Assembly (NCBI RefSeq): GCF_003233845.1
Contig: NZ_QKRB01000046.1
Span: forward strand, 124,001-188,000
Length of the DNA stretch: 64,000 nucleotides
Source: Paenibacillus sambharensis
GTDB taxonomy: Bacteria; Bacillota; Bacilli; Paenibacillales; Paenibacillaceae
Direction: 5' to 3'
Position 1 is the first letter of the stretch. Every line of letters begins with the position of its first letter. Shown here piece after piece: positions 1 to 8,417 of the stretch. A model generated the notes under the pieces. The model made no database searches. It was given only the letters and a program-made list of their open reading frames with translations, and was not told where the DNA came from. The position numbers and the translations under genes are program-made.

Positions 1-1555
1 CGTGCCATACGCCCCAATAATGAATGTCTCCAGTGGATGTCTCCGGATGGGCATGCTGATGAATATCGCCGGTCAGATCCTGCATCGGTGAGGACGGCCA
101 ATAATCGGCCAGCGGATCAAATGTGCTCACTGCCAGCGGAAGAATCCGGTGGAATATCGCCTCATAATCGGCCCACAGCTTCTCGCGCTGCTCCTGTGTA
201 TACTGCTGCTTCCAGCCCCAGCCCGCATTCTCGTCGTAATGGGCCCATGCCGAGTCAATCTCATTATTGCCGCACCAGAGTGCGATGGACGGATGATTGC
301 GCAGACGCTTCACATTCTGCTCTGCTTCGATCCGGATATTCTCAAGAAAGGCTCCGTCTCCCGGATACATACTGCAGGCAAACATGAAGTCCTGCCAGAC
401 CAGCAGGCCGTATTCGTCACACAGCTCGTAGAAGCGGTCTGCTTCATAGATCCCCCCGCCCCAGACACGAATCATATTCATGTTGGACTGTACCGCACTT
501 GCGATTTCATGCCGGTAACGTTCCTCCGTCACCTCGGTAACGAAGCTGTCATTCGGAATATGATTGGCACCCTTGGCGAAGACCGGCTTGCCATTAAGCT
601 CAAAATAGAAGCTGGTTCCTTCAGCATCCTTCTCCCGCACCAGCCGGATAGACCGCAGTCCGGTTCGAGCACTGCGGCTCGCCACTTCACGGCCGCCGTC
701 ATGAAGCGAGACTGTGAACGTGTACAGCCGCTGCTTACCAAGCCCCCTGCTCCACCAAAGCTCCGGCTCGCGGATCACAGCTTCCAGCTCAACTGTATTG
801 ACACCGGCCGAAAGCCGCACTTCCTTGTGCCAGTTGAATCCTTCCGTTCTCAGCTGCAGCGTGCCAGACCAGACAGTATCCGTTTCGATCTCAATCACAG
901 CGGTCACCCTTGCTTCCAGGGCGGATATCTGATCCTGGCGGATGAACAGGTCGGTGATCCGGCCGCCTGTCCACGCCTCCAGACGTACTTCGCGCCAAAT
1001 TCCGCTGGTCACAAAACGCGGTCCCCAGTCCCAGCCATAGTGATATGGAGCTTTGCGCGCAAAGATACTGACCTTCTTATCTCCAAGCCCCCCAGTTTCC
1101 GATTGGTCGTTCGTTGCCGGCAGCGGATAGCCGAGCTTCTCCAGCTTCGGGAGGTCCTCCATGATCGGGGAACGGAACCGGATATGCAGCCGGTTTATGC
1201 CGGCCTGAAGAAGCTGTTTCACATCAGCCTTCCATACACGGAACATATTATCTGCAGAAAGCACATGCTTGCCGTTAACGCTGACATCCGCATAAGTATC
1301 CAAACCGTCAAAGACAAGCTCAATATGCGGAAGCCTCAGCATATCTTCCGCTATCTCGAACGATGTTTCATACTCCCAATCCTTCTTGTCAATCCACTGC
1401 AGACCCCGCTCGTTCGTTCCATAGAAGGGTGCATCAATCCTCCCGCTGCGCAGCAAATCTGTGTGTACACATCCGGGAACGACAGCCTGCAGCCATTCCG
1501 TTTCATCTGCCGCCTTAAACCTCCAGTTCGTAAGTGCCTGCCGCTTCTCGATCAT
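1..1555 (-). CDS. Beta-mannosidase (glycoside hydrolase family 2), C-terminus beyond window
   Basis: The reverse strand is open from an ATG at 1555-1553 to the window edge. A good ribosome site (AGGAGG, 1562-1567 region) precedes it. The product begins MIEKRQALTNWRF and shows the GH2 order: a jelly-roll sugar-binding domain, an immunoglobulin-like domain, then the start of the TIM barrel with RVWGGGIYEADRFYELCDE and LWCGNNEID. The NE pair in that motif is the expected acid/base site. Family knowledge: these enzymes release terminal beta-mannose from mannan-derived oligosaccharides, usually in the cytoplasm. About 518 residues are visible of the roughly 820-850 typical for the family, so the nucleophile region is missing. 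It is divergent from a LacI-type regulator, which probably controls it. The long open frame on the opposite strand is a shadow of this gene. Confidence 0.9.
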   Translation of the reverse strand, partial: MIEKRQALTNWRFKAADETEWLQAVVPGCVHTDLLRSGRIDAPFYGTNERGLQWIDKKDWEYETSFEIAEDMLRLPHIELVFDGLDTYADVSVNGKHVLSADNMFRVWKADVKQLLQAGINRLHIRFRSPIMEDLPKLEKLGYPLPATNDQSETGGLGDKKVSIFARKAPYHYGWDWGPRFVTSGIWREVRLEAWTGGRITDLFIRQDQISALEARVTAVIEIETDTVWSGTLQLRTEGFNWHKEVRLSAGVNTVELEAVIREPELWWSRGLGKQRLYTFTVSLHDGGREVASRSARTGLRSIRLVREKDAEGTSFYFELNGKPVFAKGANHIPNDSFVTEVTEERYRHEIASAVQSNMNMIRVWGGGIYEADRFYELCDEYGLLVWQDFMFACSMYPGDGAFLENIRIEAEQNVKRLRNHPSIALWCGNNEIDSAWAHYDENAGWGWKQQYTQEQREKLWADYEAIFHRILPLAVSTFDPLADYWPSSPMQDLTGDIHQHAHPETSTGDIHYWGVWH

Positions 1556-1683
1556 GGCGTACCTCCTGTAAGTGTGCCGTTATCCGGCATAATAGATTAT
1601 TATTCCCCTGAGCTGTTGGTTTACGATTAGCAATAAGGTAAGCCTCTATCGGCTTTTGCCCCTATTATAACGGCCTGAATTAA

Positions 1684-1791
1684 CAAAGTATACACTTTGC
1701 ACAGATATTTATGTTCAAATTGTTCAATTAATTGAGTGTTCACTCCTTACATACGTTAAAAACGTAAATCATCCTTACAATCTGTTATAAT
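1684..1791. promoter_or_regulatory. Divergent promoter region with candidate operators
   Basis: The gap between the beta-mannosidase and LacI-type genes holds three dyads. They are CAAAGT-atac-ACTTTG (1684-1699), the palindrome TCAATTAATTGA (1724-1735) and ACGTT-aaa-AACGT (1753-1765). A TATAAT -10 box lies at 1786-1791, facing the regulator, with no good -35. The dyads are seen directly. That one of them is the LacI-type operator is inferred. Confidence 0.4.
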
Positions 1792-1832
1792 AGACAATAG
1801 TTGTTACGATATTGACCGCCGGGGTGGACCTG

Positions 1833-3017
1833 ATGAAGAAGAAATATACTACACAAGACATAGCCAAAATGCTAAATATATCCCGTACGACTGTTTCCAA
1901 GGCACTGAACCAGCATCCAAGCGTTCCTCAAGAAACCAGGCGGGCTGTCATGGAAGCCGCGGAGCGAGTCGGCTACAAGTCATTTAAGGATAAGCTTAAG
2001 CCGCATACTGGTGAGACTGCTTCCGGCAGCCGTCACGGTCGGATAACGGAATCTGACGCTTCAACCTACCCCGGCACTCATTCGGGTTCGGAGGCTGGCT
2101 CAGCAAGCACGACTCCCGTTATATCCAGCGGTGAAAACGAGCAGCGAAGAGCATTCGCTTTTCTCATAAATTCGGCGATGGATGTCCTGCATGAAGGGTA
2201 TTGGATGGATGTGCTGCGCGGTGTGGAGGAAGCGGCGAGACGCCATAACTATGAGATGGTCTTTCATTTTGCCTCGGCGCAGGATGCAGAGAAAGGCAGC
2301 CTGTTGAACAAGCTGACGCATCCCCGGCTTGGCGGTATTCTGCTTGCCGGGCTGACCGACTATCATTACGTCAAGGCGGTTCAGGAGCTGGATATGCCTG
2401 TTGTATCCATTGACGGATACTGCCGGACTGGAACTAACGACCTGTACTGTGATGTGGTTCTGATGGAATGCGAGCAGAGTGTATATGAGTTAACGGAACA
2501 CCTGCTTCAGCATGGGCATCGGGAAATCGGGTTCATTGGCGACATCGCCAACTGCCGCTCCTTTACGGAACGCTGGCTGGGCTTCAAGCGGGCTCTGTTG
2601 GATGCAGGCGTCAGCGTGCTGCCCGAACACTGCCTGGTTGCGCCTATGCCCAAGCATTATTACAGCCTGGATGAGCTTGAGCCTGCCATCCGCGCTATGC
2701 CTAGGCTTCCGAGCGCATTCGTCTGCGCGAATGATCTGATCGCCCTGCAGCTGAATAAAATTCTGGCGCAGATGAATATCCGGGTACCCGGCCAGATGTC
2801 GGTGACCGGCTTTGACCATATGACAAGATGGTGGGATTCCTCCCCTGTACAGCTCCGTCTCTCTACTGTGAAGGCGATCGGCAGTGAGCTCGGTCAGCGT
2901 GCATTCGAGCAGCTGCTGTGGCGGATGGGTAATCCGCACCGGCCCTTCGAGAATATTCGAATCTCATCCCGTGTGCTGCTTGGTGACTCTACGGGGCCTG
3001 CCCCGCGGCAGCTATAG
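1833..3017 (+). CDS. LacI-family transcriptional regulator
   Basis: A 394-residue DNA-binding regulator. The N-terminal LacI helix-turn-helix is clear (YTTQDIAKMLNISRTTVSKA), followed by NQHPSVPQETRRAVMEAA and the hinge. The periplasmic-binding-protein-like effector domain starts near residue 105 (FAFLINSAMD) and includes GHREIGFIGD and the late signature VPGQMSVTGFDH. An unusual Ser/Thr/Gly-rich linker of about 40 residues separates hinge and effector domain. I chose the ATG at 1833 because GGGGTGG lies just upstream; a TTG 21 bases earlier is also open. It is divergent from the beta-mannosidase, so control of manno-oligosaccharide use is a reasonable inference. The ligand is not known. Confidence 0.88.
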   Translation: MKKKYTTQDIAKMLNISRTTVSKALNQHPSVPQETRRAVMEAAERVGYKSFKDKLKPHTGETASGSRHGRITESDASTYPGTHSGSEAGSASTTPVISSGENEQRRAFAFLINSAMDVLHEGYWMDVLRGVEEAARRHNYEMVFHFASAQDAEKGSLLNKLTHPRLGGILLAGLTDYHYVKAVQELDMPVVSIDGYCRTGTNDLYCDVVLMECEQSVYELTEHLLQHGHREIGFIGDIANCRSFTERWLGFKRALLDAGVSVLPEHCLVAPMPKHYYSLDELEPAIRAMPRLPSAFVCANDLIALQLNKILAQMNIRVPGQMSVTGFDHMTRWWDSSPVQLRLSTVKAIGSELGQRAFEQLLWRMGNPHRPFENIRISSRVLLGDSTGPAPRQL

Positions 3018-3049
3018 ACAATTTAACAGTTAACAGCAGACAAATAACA

Positions 3050-3086
3050 AAGGAGCCTCTCAATCCGAATGGATAGGAGGCTCCTT
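3050..3086. terminator. Bidirectional rho-independent terminator
   Basis: A perfect 10-bp stem (AAGGAGCCTC / GAGGCTCCTT) with a 17-base loop sits between the converging lacI-type and siderophore-binding-protein genes. Confidence 0.8.
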
Positions 3087-3108
3087 CTCAGGTACAGATA
3101 CAATTCAA

Positions 3109-4113
3109 TTACTCCAGAGTAGCTGCGATTTCGTTCACCATTTCGGAAACCGAAACCAGGCCGCCGCCGGACAGGTACCAGTAGTTAGGGTTCAGGTAGA
3201 AAATGTGGCCTTCCTGCGCCGCTTTGGTTCCTTTAACCAGCTCGTTCTCTACAGTCTGCTTGGCGGAAGATTCGCCGCCCACTACAGCTGCACGGTCAAT
3301 AACGAACAGGTAATCCGGGTTCTTCTCTACAATGTACTCGGACGAGATGCTCTGGCCGTGCGTGTCCACTTTGATATCAGGGTCTACTGCTTCGAATCCA
3401 AATACGTCATGGATGATGCCGAAACGGGAACCCGGGCCATATGCGCTGATGTTGCCATCCTGTGCCAGAATGATTAGCGCCTTCTTGCCGCTTGCTTCCG
3501 CTTTCGCCTTCAGATCGGCAACTGACTGCTCAACTGCAGCAAGCTCCTGCTCTACTTCCGCTTCCTTGCCGAAGATGTCGCCAAGTGTCTTCATGTTCTC
3601 TTCGAATGATTCCATGTAGCGGTTTGCATCAACACCCATGAAGATCGTAGGTCCAAGCTTGGTAAGCTCTTCATAAGCTTCACCTTGACGGCCGGAGATA
3701 ATGATCAGGTCAGGCTGGATTGCACTGATCCGCTCGAAATCCGGCTCCTTCAGGCTGCCGACGTTCTCATATTTTGTATCCGTAAACTTCTCCAGGTAAG
3801 GCGGGATATTCGCCTGCGGTACACCGGTAACCTCAACGCCCAGCTTGTCCAGGGAATCCAGTACGCCAAAGTCAAATACTACAACCTTCTCAGGATTCTT
3901 CGCTACTTTCGTTTCGCCATATTGATGCTTAATCGTCAGCTCTGCGGTCTCGGCTGCTTCTGCCGGTGCATTCGCTGCAGTGTTCTCAGCAGCAGCACCA
4001 GTCGTATTATTGGCCGGTGCCGTGTTCGTATTGTTGCTGTTACCAGCGCCGCATGCGGCTACCAGCACAGCCATAATGACAGTAAGGATAAGAATAGATA
4101 ATTTCTTGCTCAT
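3109..4113 (-). CDS. yclQ: Siderophore ABC transporter, substrate-binding lipoprotein (YclQ-like)
   Basis: A 334-residue lipoprotein with signal peptide and lipobox ending LVAAC near residue 21. A low-complexity Asn/Thr/Ala linker (to about residue 55) follows, then a Fe3+-siderophore binding fold (KVVVFDFGVLDSLDKLG, PDLIIISGRQGEAYEEL, NPDYLFVIDRAA). It captures ferric siderophore outside the membrane for the permeases encoded upstream. It is last in a four-gene cluster whose order (two permeases, ATPase, binding protein) matches B. subtilis yclNOPQ, the petrobactin importer. The exact ligand is inferred from that match. A 98-bp gap with a GC-rich stem-like stretch separates it from the ATPase, possibly allowing separate dosing of the binding protein. 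Confidence 0.88.
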   Translation of the reverse strand: MSKKLSILILTVIMAVLVAACGAGNSNNTNTAPANNTTGAAAENTAANAPAEAAETAELTIKHQYGETKVAKNPEKVVVFDFGVLDSLDKLGVEVTGVPQANIPPYLEKFTDTKYENVGSLKEPDFERISAIQPDLIIISGRQGEAYEELTKLGPTIFMGVDANRYMESFEENMKTLGDIFGKEAEVEQELAAVEQSVADLKAKAEASGKKALIILAQDGNISAYGPGSRFGIIHDVFGFEAVDPDIKVDTHGQSISSEYIVEKNPDYLFVIDRAAVVGGESSAKQTVENELVKGTKAAQEGHIFYLNPNYWYLSGGGLVSVSEMVNEIAATLE

Positions 4114-4211
4114 GCTTCACACCCCTATAATAATGTAATATATATAAAATTTATCCGGACGGACGTCTCCGCCTGAATAAGTTTTATCCAGTTGTTCAGC
4201 TGCTTGTTAAG

Positions 4212-4970
4212 CTAAGCAAAATAAACGCAGATTTTATGGTCGCCGATGGTCTGCACCGGAATGTCCATGTCATAAACCTCACGAAGCACATTCGTGTCGA
4301 TCATCGCATCGGTTGGCCCTTCCTTTACAATCCGGCCGTTCTTCAGTGCCACGATGTGGTCCGAGTAGCAGGAGGCAAAGTTGATGTCATGAATGACAAT
4401 GACAATGGTCTTCCCAAGCTCATCAACAAGTCTGCGCAGCACCTTCATAATCTGTACGGAATGCTTCATGTCCAGATTATTAAGCGGCTCATCCAGCAGA
4501 ATATATTCGGTATCCTGGGCAAGCGTCATCGCGATAAAAGCGCGCTGCTTCTGGCCGCCGCTCAGCTGGTCCAGGAACTTGTCCTGCATATCATCCAGCT
4601 CCATGTACCGGATGGCTTCATCGACGAACACCCAATCCTCCTTGTTCAGCCTGCCCTGCGAATACGGGAAGCGGCCGAATGCGACAAGATCACGGACTGA
4701 CAAGCGGACATTCAGATGATTGGACTGCTTCAGGATCGATATTTTCTTCGCCAGATCACTGCTCTTGCTCTTCCCGAGCTCCACGCCGTCAATCAGAACC
4801 TCTCCGCTGTCCTTCGTAATCAGGCGGCTCATCATGGACAGAAGCGTACTCTTGCCTGCGCCGTTCGGTCCGATGAAAGAGGTGATCTTTCCCTTGGCAA
4901 CGTTGACGGACACCGGCTCTACCACGGTCTTGTTCCCATATTTCTTGGAAACATTCTTCACTTCAATCAT
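4212..4970 (-). CDS. yclP: Siderophore ABC transporter, ATP-binding protein (YclP-like)
   Basis: A 252-residue ABC ATPase of the iron-siderophore class. It has Walker A GPNGAGKSTL near residue 34, signature LSGGQKQRAF near 137, Walker B ILLDEPLNNLD and switch histidine VIHDINFA. It energises uptake through the two permeases. The start overlaps the end of the upstream permease gene by four bases (ATGA), so translation is probably coupled. It belongs to the yclNOPQ-like operon, expected to be iron-repressed through the Fur boxes upstream of the first permease. Confidence 0.9.
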   Translation of the reverse strand: MIEVKNVSKKYGNKTVVEPVSVNVAKGKITSFIGPNGAGKSTLLSMMSRLITKDSGEVLIDGVELGKSKSSDLAKKISILKQSNHLNVRLSVRDLVAFGRFPYSQGRLNKEDWVFVDEAIRYMELDDMQDKFLDQLSGGQKQRAFIAMTLAQDTEYILLDEPLNNLDMKHSVQIMKVLRRLVDELGKTIVIVIHDINFASCYSDHIVALKNGRIVKEGPTDAMIDTNVLREVYDMDIPVQTIGDHKICVYFA

Positions 4971-5914
4971 GACTTATTCTCCCTCAAGAGCAGATATATG
5001 AAGTATACGCCCCCGACAAAATTGATAATGACGCTGAGCGTAGTCGAGAAGGTAAAGATACGTTCCACGATAAACTGTCCGCCCGTAAGCGCAATGATGC
5101 TGATCAGCATCGAGCCCGGGATCAGAACGCTGTGACGGTATGTACCGAAGAACTGATAGGCAACATTCGCAACCAGCAGGCCAAGGAAGGTAATCGGCCC
5201 TACGAGCGCAGTAGCTACCGAGATGAGCACGGCAACGACCATCAGGAGCCGCTTAACGACGTGATCATAGTTCACCCCGAGGTTTACCGCATGCTCGCGG
5301 CCCAGCGACAGCACATCCAGATACTTCGTGTAGCGCAGGCTGTACAGGCTGACCAGCGCCACCACAATAAGCGACAGTACCAGAAGGTCCGTGTTCACGT
5401 TGTTGAAGCTCGCAAACATCCGGTCCTGCACAATCGCAAACTCATTCGGGTCCAGCAGTACCTGCATGAACGTTGTAACGCTGCCGAAGAAGGTTCCCAG
5501 AATAATGCCGACAAGCAGCAGAAAATATATATTTTGCCCCTCGCGCCGGAACAGTAACCTATAGAGCAGACCTGCAAACAGAATCATGCAGACAGCTGAG
5601 AAGATAAAGTTGATGTTCTTGTTCAGCATGTTAATGCTCGCCGATCCGTACAGGAAGATAATGCCCGTCTGGATCAGCATATAGAGCGAATCGAGTCCGA
5701 TAATACTTGGCGTCAGGATCCGGTTGTTCGTCAATGTCTGGAACACGACCGTCGAGAAGGCGATCGCGCCGCCAGTAAGAATAATCGCCGCGATCTTCAG
5801 CGACCGGCGGGGTACTACATAATCCCAGCTGCCGATCACATTCCAGAGGATGAACAGCAGTGCACAAGCGGCAGCTGCGGCAGCCAGCAGGCTGAATTTC
5901 CATTTTAATGTCAT
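4967..5914 (-). CDS. yclO: Siderophore ABC transporter, permease (YclO-like)
   Basis: A 315-residue FecCD-type permease with eight to ten hydrophobic segments. The family motif GPITFLGLLVANVAYQFFGT (about residues 230-250) contacts the ATPase. It forms the membrane channel with the YclN-like partner. It overlaps both neighbours by four bases, as expected for a tightly coupled operon. Confidence 0.88.
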   Translation of the reverse strand: MTLKWKFSLLAAAAAACALLFILWNVIGSWDYVVPRRSLKIAAIILTGGAIAFSTVVFQTLTNNRILTPSIIGLDSLYMLIQTGIIFLYGSASINMLNKNINFIFSAVCMILFAGLLYRLLFRREGQNIYFLLLVGIILGTFFGSVTTFMQVLLDPNEFAIVQDRMFASFNNVNTDLLVLSLIVVALVSLYSLRYTKYLDVLSLGREHAVNLGVNYDHVVKRLLMVVAVLISVATALVGPITFLGLLVANVAYQFFGTYRHSVLIPGSMLISIIALTGGQFIVERIFTFSTTLSVIINFVGGVYFIYLLLRENKS

Positions 5915-6861
5915 GCGAATGCCCTTCTTCTCATGAGTAAGTAAACGAATATGCCGCTGCCGATGACCCCAACCGTAAGCCCGATTGGAATTTCATACGG
6001 GTAAATAATGACTCGGCCCAGAATATCGCAAGCAAGCACGAACACCGCTCCGAGAAGCGCTGTATGCGGCAGCACCTTCTTCAGGTTGTCCCCCATGTAG
6101 ATCGTTACGATATTCGGGATAATGAGCCCGAGGAACGGAATCGAGCCAATCGTCAGCAGGACGACCGAGGTAACCGCGGCCACGAGAATGAGGCCAATAT
6201 TGACAACCTGCTTGTACTTTAAGCCGAGATTAGTTGAGAACTCCTCGCCCATGCCGGCAATCGTGAAACGGTTCGCGTACAAGTAGGCAATAATGACAAG
6301 CGGAATACTTATGTATAACATCTCGTAGCGGCCTTTCAGGACCATCGAGAAGTCCCCTTGCAGCCAGGATGATATATTCTGGATCAGGTCATGCTTGTAA
6401 GCAAAGAAAGTCGTAACCGAGCCAATGATGCTCCCGAACATGAGGCCTACGAGCGGGATGAAGATCGCATCCTTGTACTTCACCTTATCCAGAATCCGCA
6501 TGAATACGAAGGTCCCTGCCAGCGCAAAGACGAAGGCTACAAGCATCTTCTCGAGCGGTGAAGCGGAAGTGAACAGCAGCATGGCTACCAGGATGCCCAG
6601 CCTCGCTGAGTCCATCGTTCCCGCCGTAGTCGGCGAGACAAACTTATTGCGGGTAAGCTGCTGCATGATCAGGCCAATGATACTCATGCTCACCCCTGCG
6701 ATTATGATGCTGATCAGCCGGGGCAGTCTGCTGACAAGCAGAATATGCTGTTGGTCTTCCGTAAGGCTGAACAAGTCGAGCGGGGTAATGTTCTTAACGC
6801 CGACGAATACCGAAGTAACCGATAATACGATGAGCGCAAGCCAGAGATATCGTTTTTTCAT
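5911..6861 (-). CDS. yclN: Siderophore ABC transporter, permease (YclN-like)
   Basis: A 316-residue FecCD-type permease and first gene of the four-gene operon. It carries RLPRLISIIIAGVSMSIIGL near the N-terminus, LTRNKFVSPTTAGTMDSARL, and the ATPase-coupling motif IPFLGLIIPNIVTIYMGDNL. The ATG at 6861 follows AAAGGAAG. Two Fur-like boxes lie 23 and about 180 bases upstream, so iron repression by Fur is likely. The match to YclN rests on gene order and the shared SPTTAGTMDSA region. Confidence 0.88.
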   Translation of the reverse strand: MKKRYLWLALIVLSVTSVFVGVKNITPLDLFSLTEDQQHILLVSRLPRLISIIIAGVSMSIIGLIMQQLTRNKFVSPTTAGTMDSARLGILVAMLLFTSASPLEKMLVAFVFALAGTFVFMRILDKVKYKDAIFIPLVGLMFGSIIGSVTTFFAYKHDLIQNISSWLQGDFSMVLKGRYEMLYISIPLVIIAYLYANRFTIAGMGEEFSTNLGLKYKQVVNIGLILVAAVTSVVLLTIGSIPFLGLIIPNIVTIYMGDNLKKVLPHTALLGAVFVLACDILGRVIIYPYEIPIGLTVGVIGSGIFVYLLMRRRAFA

Positions 6862-6883
6862 AGGACTTCCTTTGGACTGTAAT

Positions 6884-6898
6884 GGATAATCATTCTCA
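6884..6898. promoter_or_regulatory. Fur box (proximal) upstream of the siderophore operon
   Basis: GGATAAT-C-ATTCTCA resembles the 7-1-7 Fur consensus TGATAAT-N-ATTATCA with two mismatches. It lies 23 bases before the yclN-like start codon. Confidence 0.7.
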
Positions 6899-7038
6899 AT
6901 AGAGCCTGTAAAAAAATGCCGTACTGCCTGCAGCTCCCCTATAAGCGAGCTGCTGCCCTACAACAGATTATGACTGCCTGCTGTCCTTGGTAAGGCTTCT
7001 GCTAGATCTGCTTGTGATGCTGTAGAACCAAACGCAAG

Positions 7039-7053
7039 TGATAATCATTATCA
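7039..7053. promoter_or_regulatory. Fur box (distal), perfect 7-1-7 dyad
   Basis: TGATAAT-C-ATTATCA is an exact 7-1-7 inverted repeat and an exact match to the Bacillus-type Fur consensus. It sits about 180 bases upstream of the yclN-like gene. No gene starts on the other side near it, so it most likely serves the siderophore operon. The rest of 6862-7305 shows no supportable gene. Confidence 0.85.
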
Positions 7054-7218
7054 CCTCCAACTATTCTACACGATAATTCAAATGCTGGAATGGACATTCT
7101 TGTTTTCATCATGGACTTTTGTTTCGTTTACTGGGAATCCCAGTAAGTTAGTGGTTATAACCACTGTTATCATCTGATGACTGCCGGACCGCTGCTGTAC
7201 AAACTCATACAGAAAGAA

Positions 7219-7253
7219 CAGCCGTACCCGGTTCTGCATACCGGATACGGCTG
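7219..7253 (-). terminator. Rho-independent terminator of the YjfC/DUF350 operon
   Basis: Stem of 14 bp with one mismatch (7219-7232 pairs with 7240-7253) and a 7-base loop, followed on the minus strand by TTCTTTCTG. It lies downstream of the DUF350 gene. Confidence 0.75.
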
Positions 7254-7305
7254 CCCTGCGGGCTGTCATTGCCCATGCTGTTACTGCTGAATGACTGCCG
7301 GGCCT

Positions 7306-7698
7306 CTATATAATCAAGCTGCTGATGGCAAAGCTCATGCCGATGAACACGAAGCACAGCAGTACACCAACAGCGACATTGCCGTTCTTCAGATGCTCAG
7401 AGAGCTTAAGACCCGGGGTTGCGAGCTCAAATATCCAGTAGGTCACAATGAGACAGACATACCCGACTGCGAACCACAGCATCATAAACCAGATGCTATG
7501 ATTCGTATAAGCGGCCACACCAAGAATGATTGCTGTTCCCATAAATTTGCCGCCAAGCGCCAGACCGACCGCCAGATTGCCTTTCTTAAGCTCCTCCAAA
7601 TCGTTAAACGGTGTCATCCAGCTGAAAATTAACATTCCCAGCAGCTGCAGCACAATAATGACCGCAACGCTGACAACCACATTCATCACCACTATCAC
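7306..7698 (-). CDS. DUF350 family membrane protein (YjfL-like)
   Basis: A small integral membrane protein of 130 residues with four hydrophobic segments. It is built of two similar halves, each with the family pattern (LEELKKGNLAVGLALGGKFM and LSEHLKNGNVAVGVLLCFVF). That internal duplication is the hallmark of DUF350. No function is established. The GTG at 7698 overlaps the TGA of the upstream lipoprotein gene by four bases; a GTG at 7707 or an ATG at 7686 are alternatives. It is the last gene of an operon with a YjfC-like ATP-grasp protein, the same partnership as yjfL and yjfC in E. coli. Confidence 0.82.
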   Translation of the reverse strand: MIVVMNVVVSVAVIIVLQLLGMLIFSWMTPFNDLEELKKGNLAVGLALGGKFMGTAIILGVAAYTNHSIWFMMLWFAVGYVCLIVTYWIFELATPGLKLSEHLKNGNVAVGVLLCFVFIGMSFAISSLII

Positions 7699-8417
7699 TC
7701 TGCCCACCCCCTGAACTTGGCATAAGCCGCATCGTAATCAATATAATCATGTACTTCTTCCAGCACTGCGTTAGCTGTCTTCTGGCCCTTAAGCGAGGCA
7801 TAGCGTTCCTCATTAACCGGCTGTTTGATCTCATGACCCGAAGGAAGGCTCAGTACCGCGAAATTGCGGGTTGTCCCCTGGTATTCTGTCTTGTAAACGC
7901 CAACCAGGTCAACCTCGGTAGTGACCGTCACTTTCAATTCTTCCAGATCGGCCTTAGCCTCCGCTTCTGTCTTGTACGACTTGATGGTCTGCCAGGAGGA
8001 CAGCACCAGATCGTTGCGGTTATCCGGTCCCGCTACCAGCTCGGCTGTCATATACTGAAGGGTCCATACCGGATCTCCCGTAGCATAATTTGCATCGTTC
8101 GGCAGCATCTCATTGTCCGGCAGCACCGTCATATCACTTCCGATCAGGTCACCGACCTTGCCTTCGACAATCCGGTAATCCCAGGGCACTGTAGCTGTAC
8201 TTGGGAGAGCTTCCCCGGTCTCAGACCCCGTATAGAAGACGGATTGGGAGTTCCCGCAGCCGGCAGCCAGCAGGAGCGCCAGCAGCATCCCTATCAGCCG
8301 CAGCCCGCTAAGATGATGTCTTAGCCGCCTATTTCCTGTCCCGGCAGACCTGCCTATTTCCACGGGTACAGGCCCCTGTCCGTCCTGCCCGCCTTGTTCA
8401 TTCTGCGCATGCATCAT
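7695..8417 (-). CDS. Putative lipoprotein (possibly DUF4247-type)
   Basis: A 240-residue protein. After an unusually long polar N-terminus (about 40 residues) comes a hydrophobic stretch ending in the lipobox LLLAAGC, so the mature protein should be lipid-anchored outside the membrane. The rest is soluble, with no motif I can assign confidently; DUF4247 is a possible family because such lipoproteins neighbour DUF350 genes in Firmicutes. The ATG directly follows the TAG of the YjfC-like gene, with GGGGTGAGAGAG as ribosome site, so the two are coupled. It also overlaps the DUF350 gene. Confidence 0.7.
   Translation of the reverse strand: MMHAQNEQGGQDGQGPVPVEIGRSAGTGNRRLRHHLSGLRLIGMLLALLLAAGCGNSQSVFYTGSETGEALPSTATVPWDYRIVEGKVGDLIGSDMTVLPDNEMLPNDANYATGDPVWTLQYMTAELVAGPDNRNDLVLSSWQTIKSYKTEAEAKADLEELKVTVTTEVDLVGVYKTEYQGTTRNFAVLSLPSGHEIKQPVNEERYASLKGQKTANAVLEEVHDYIDYDAAYAKFRGWAE

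Noticed and set aside
149-1630. A 493-codon open frame on the plus strand
   Set aside because: It lies antisense to a clear GH2 beta-mannosidase with a ribosome site; the product has no coherent fold features.
4114-4211. Intra-operon attenuator between the yclP-like and yclQ-like genes
   Set aside because: A GC-rich stem can be drawn but with mismatches and no T-run, so I did not list it as a feature.
7078-7269. A 63-codon minus-strand frame between the siderophore and DUF350 operons
   Set aside because: It overlaps a terminator hairpin, lacks a ribosome site and has no coding character.
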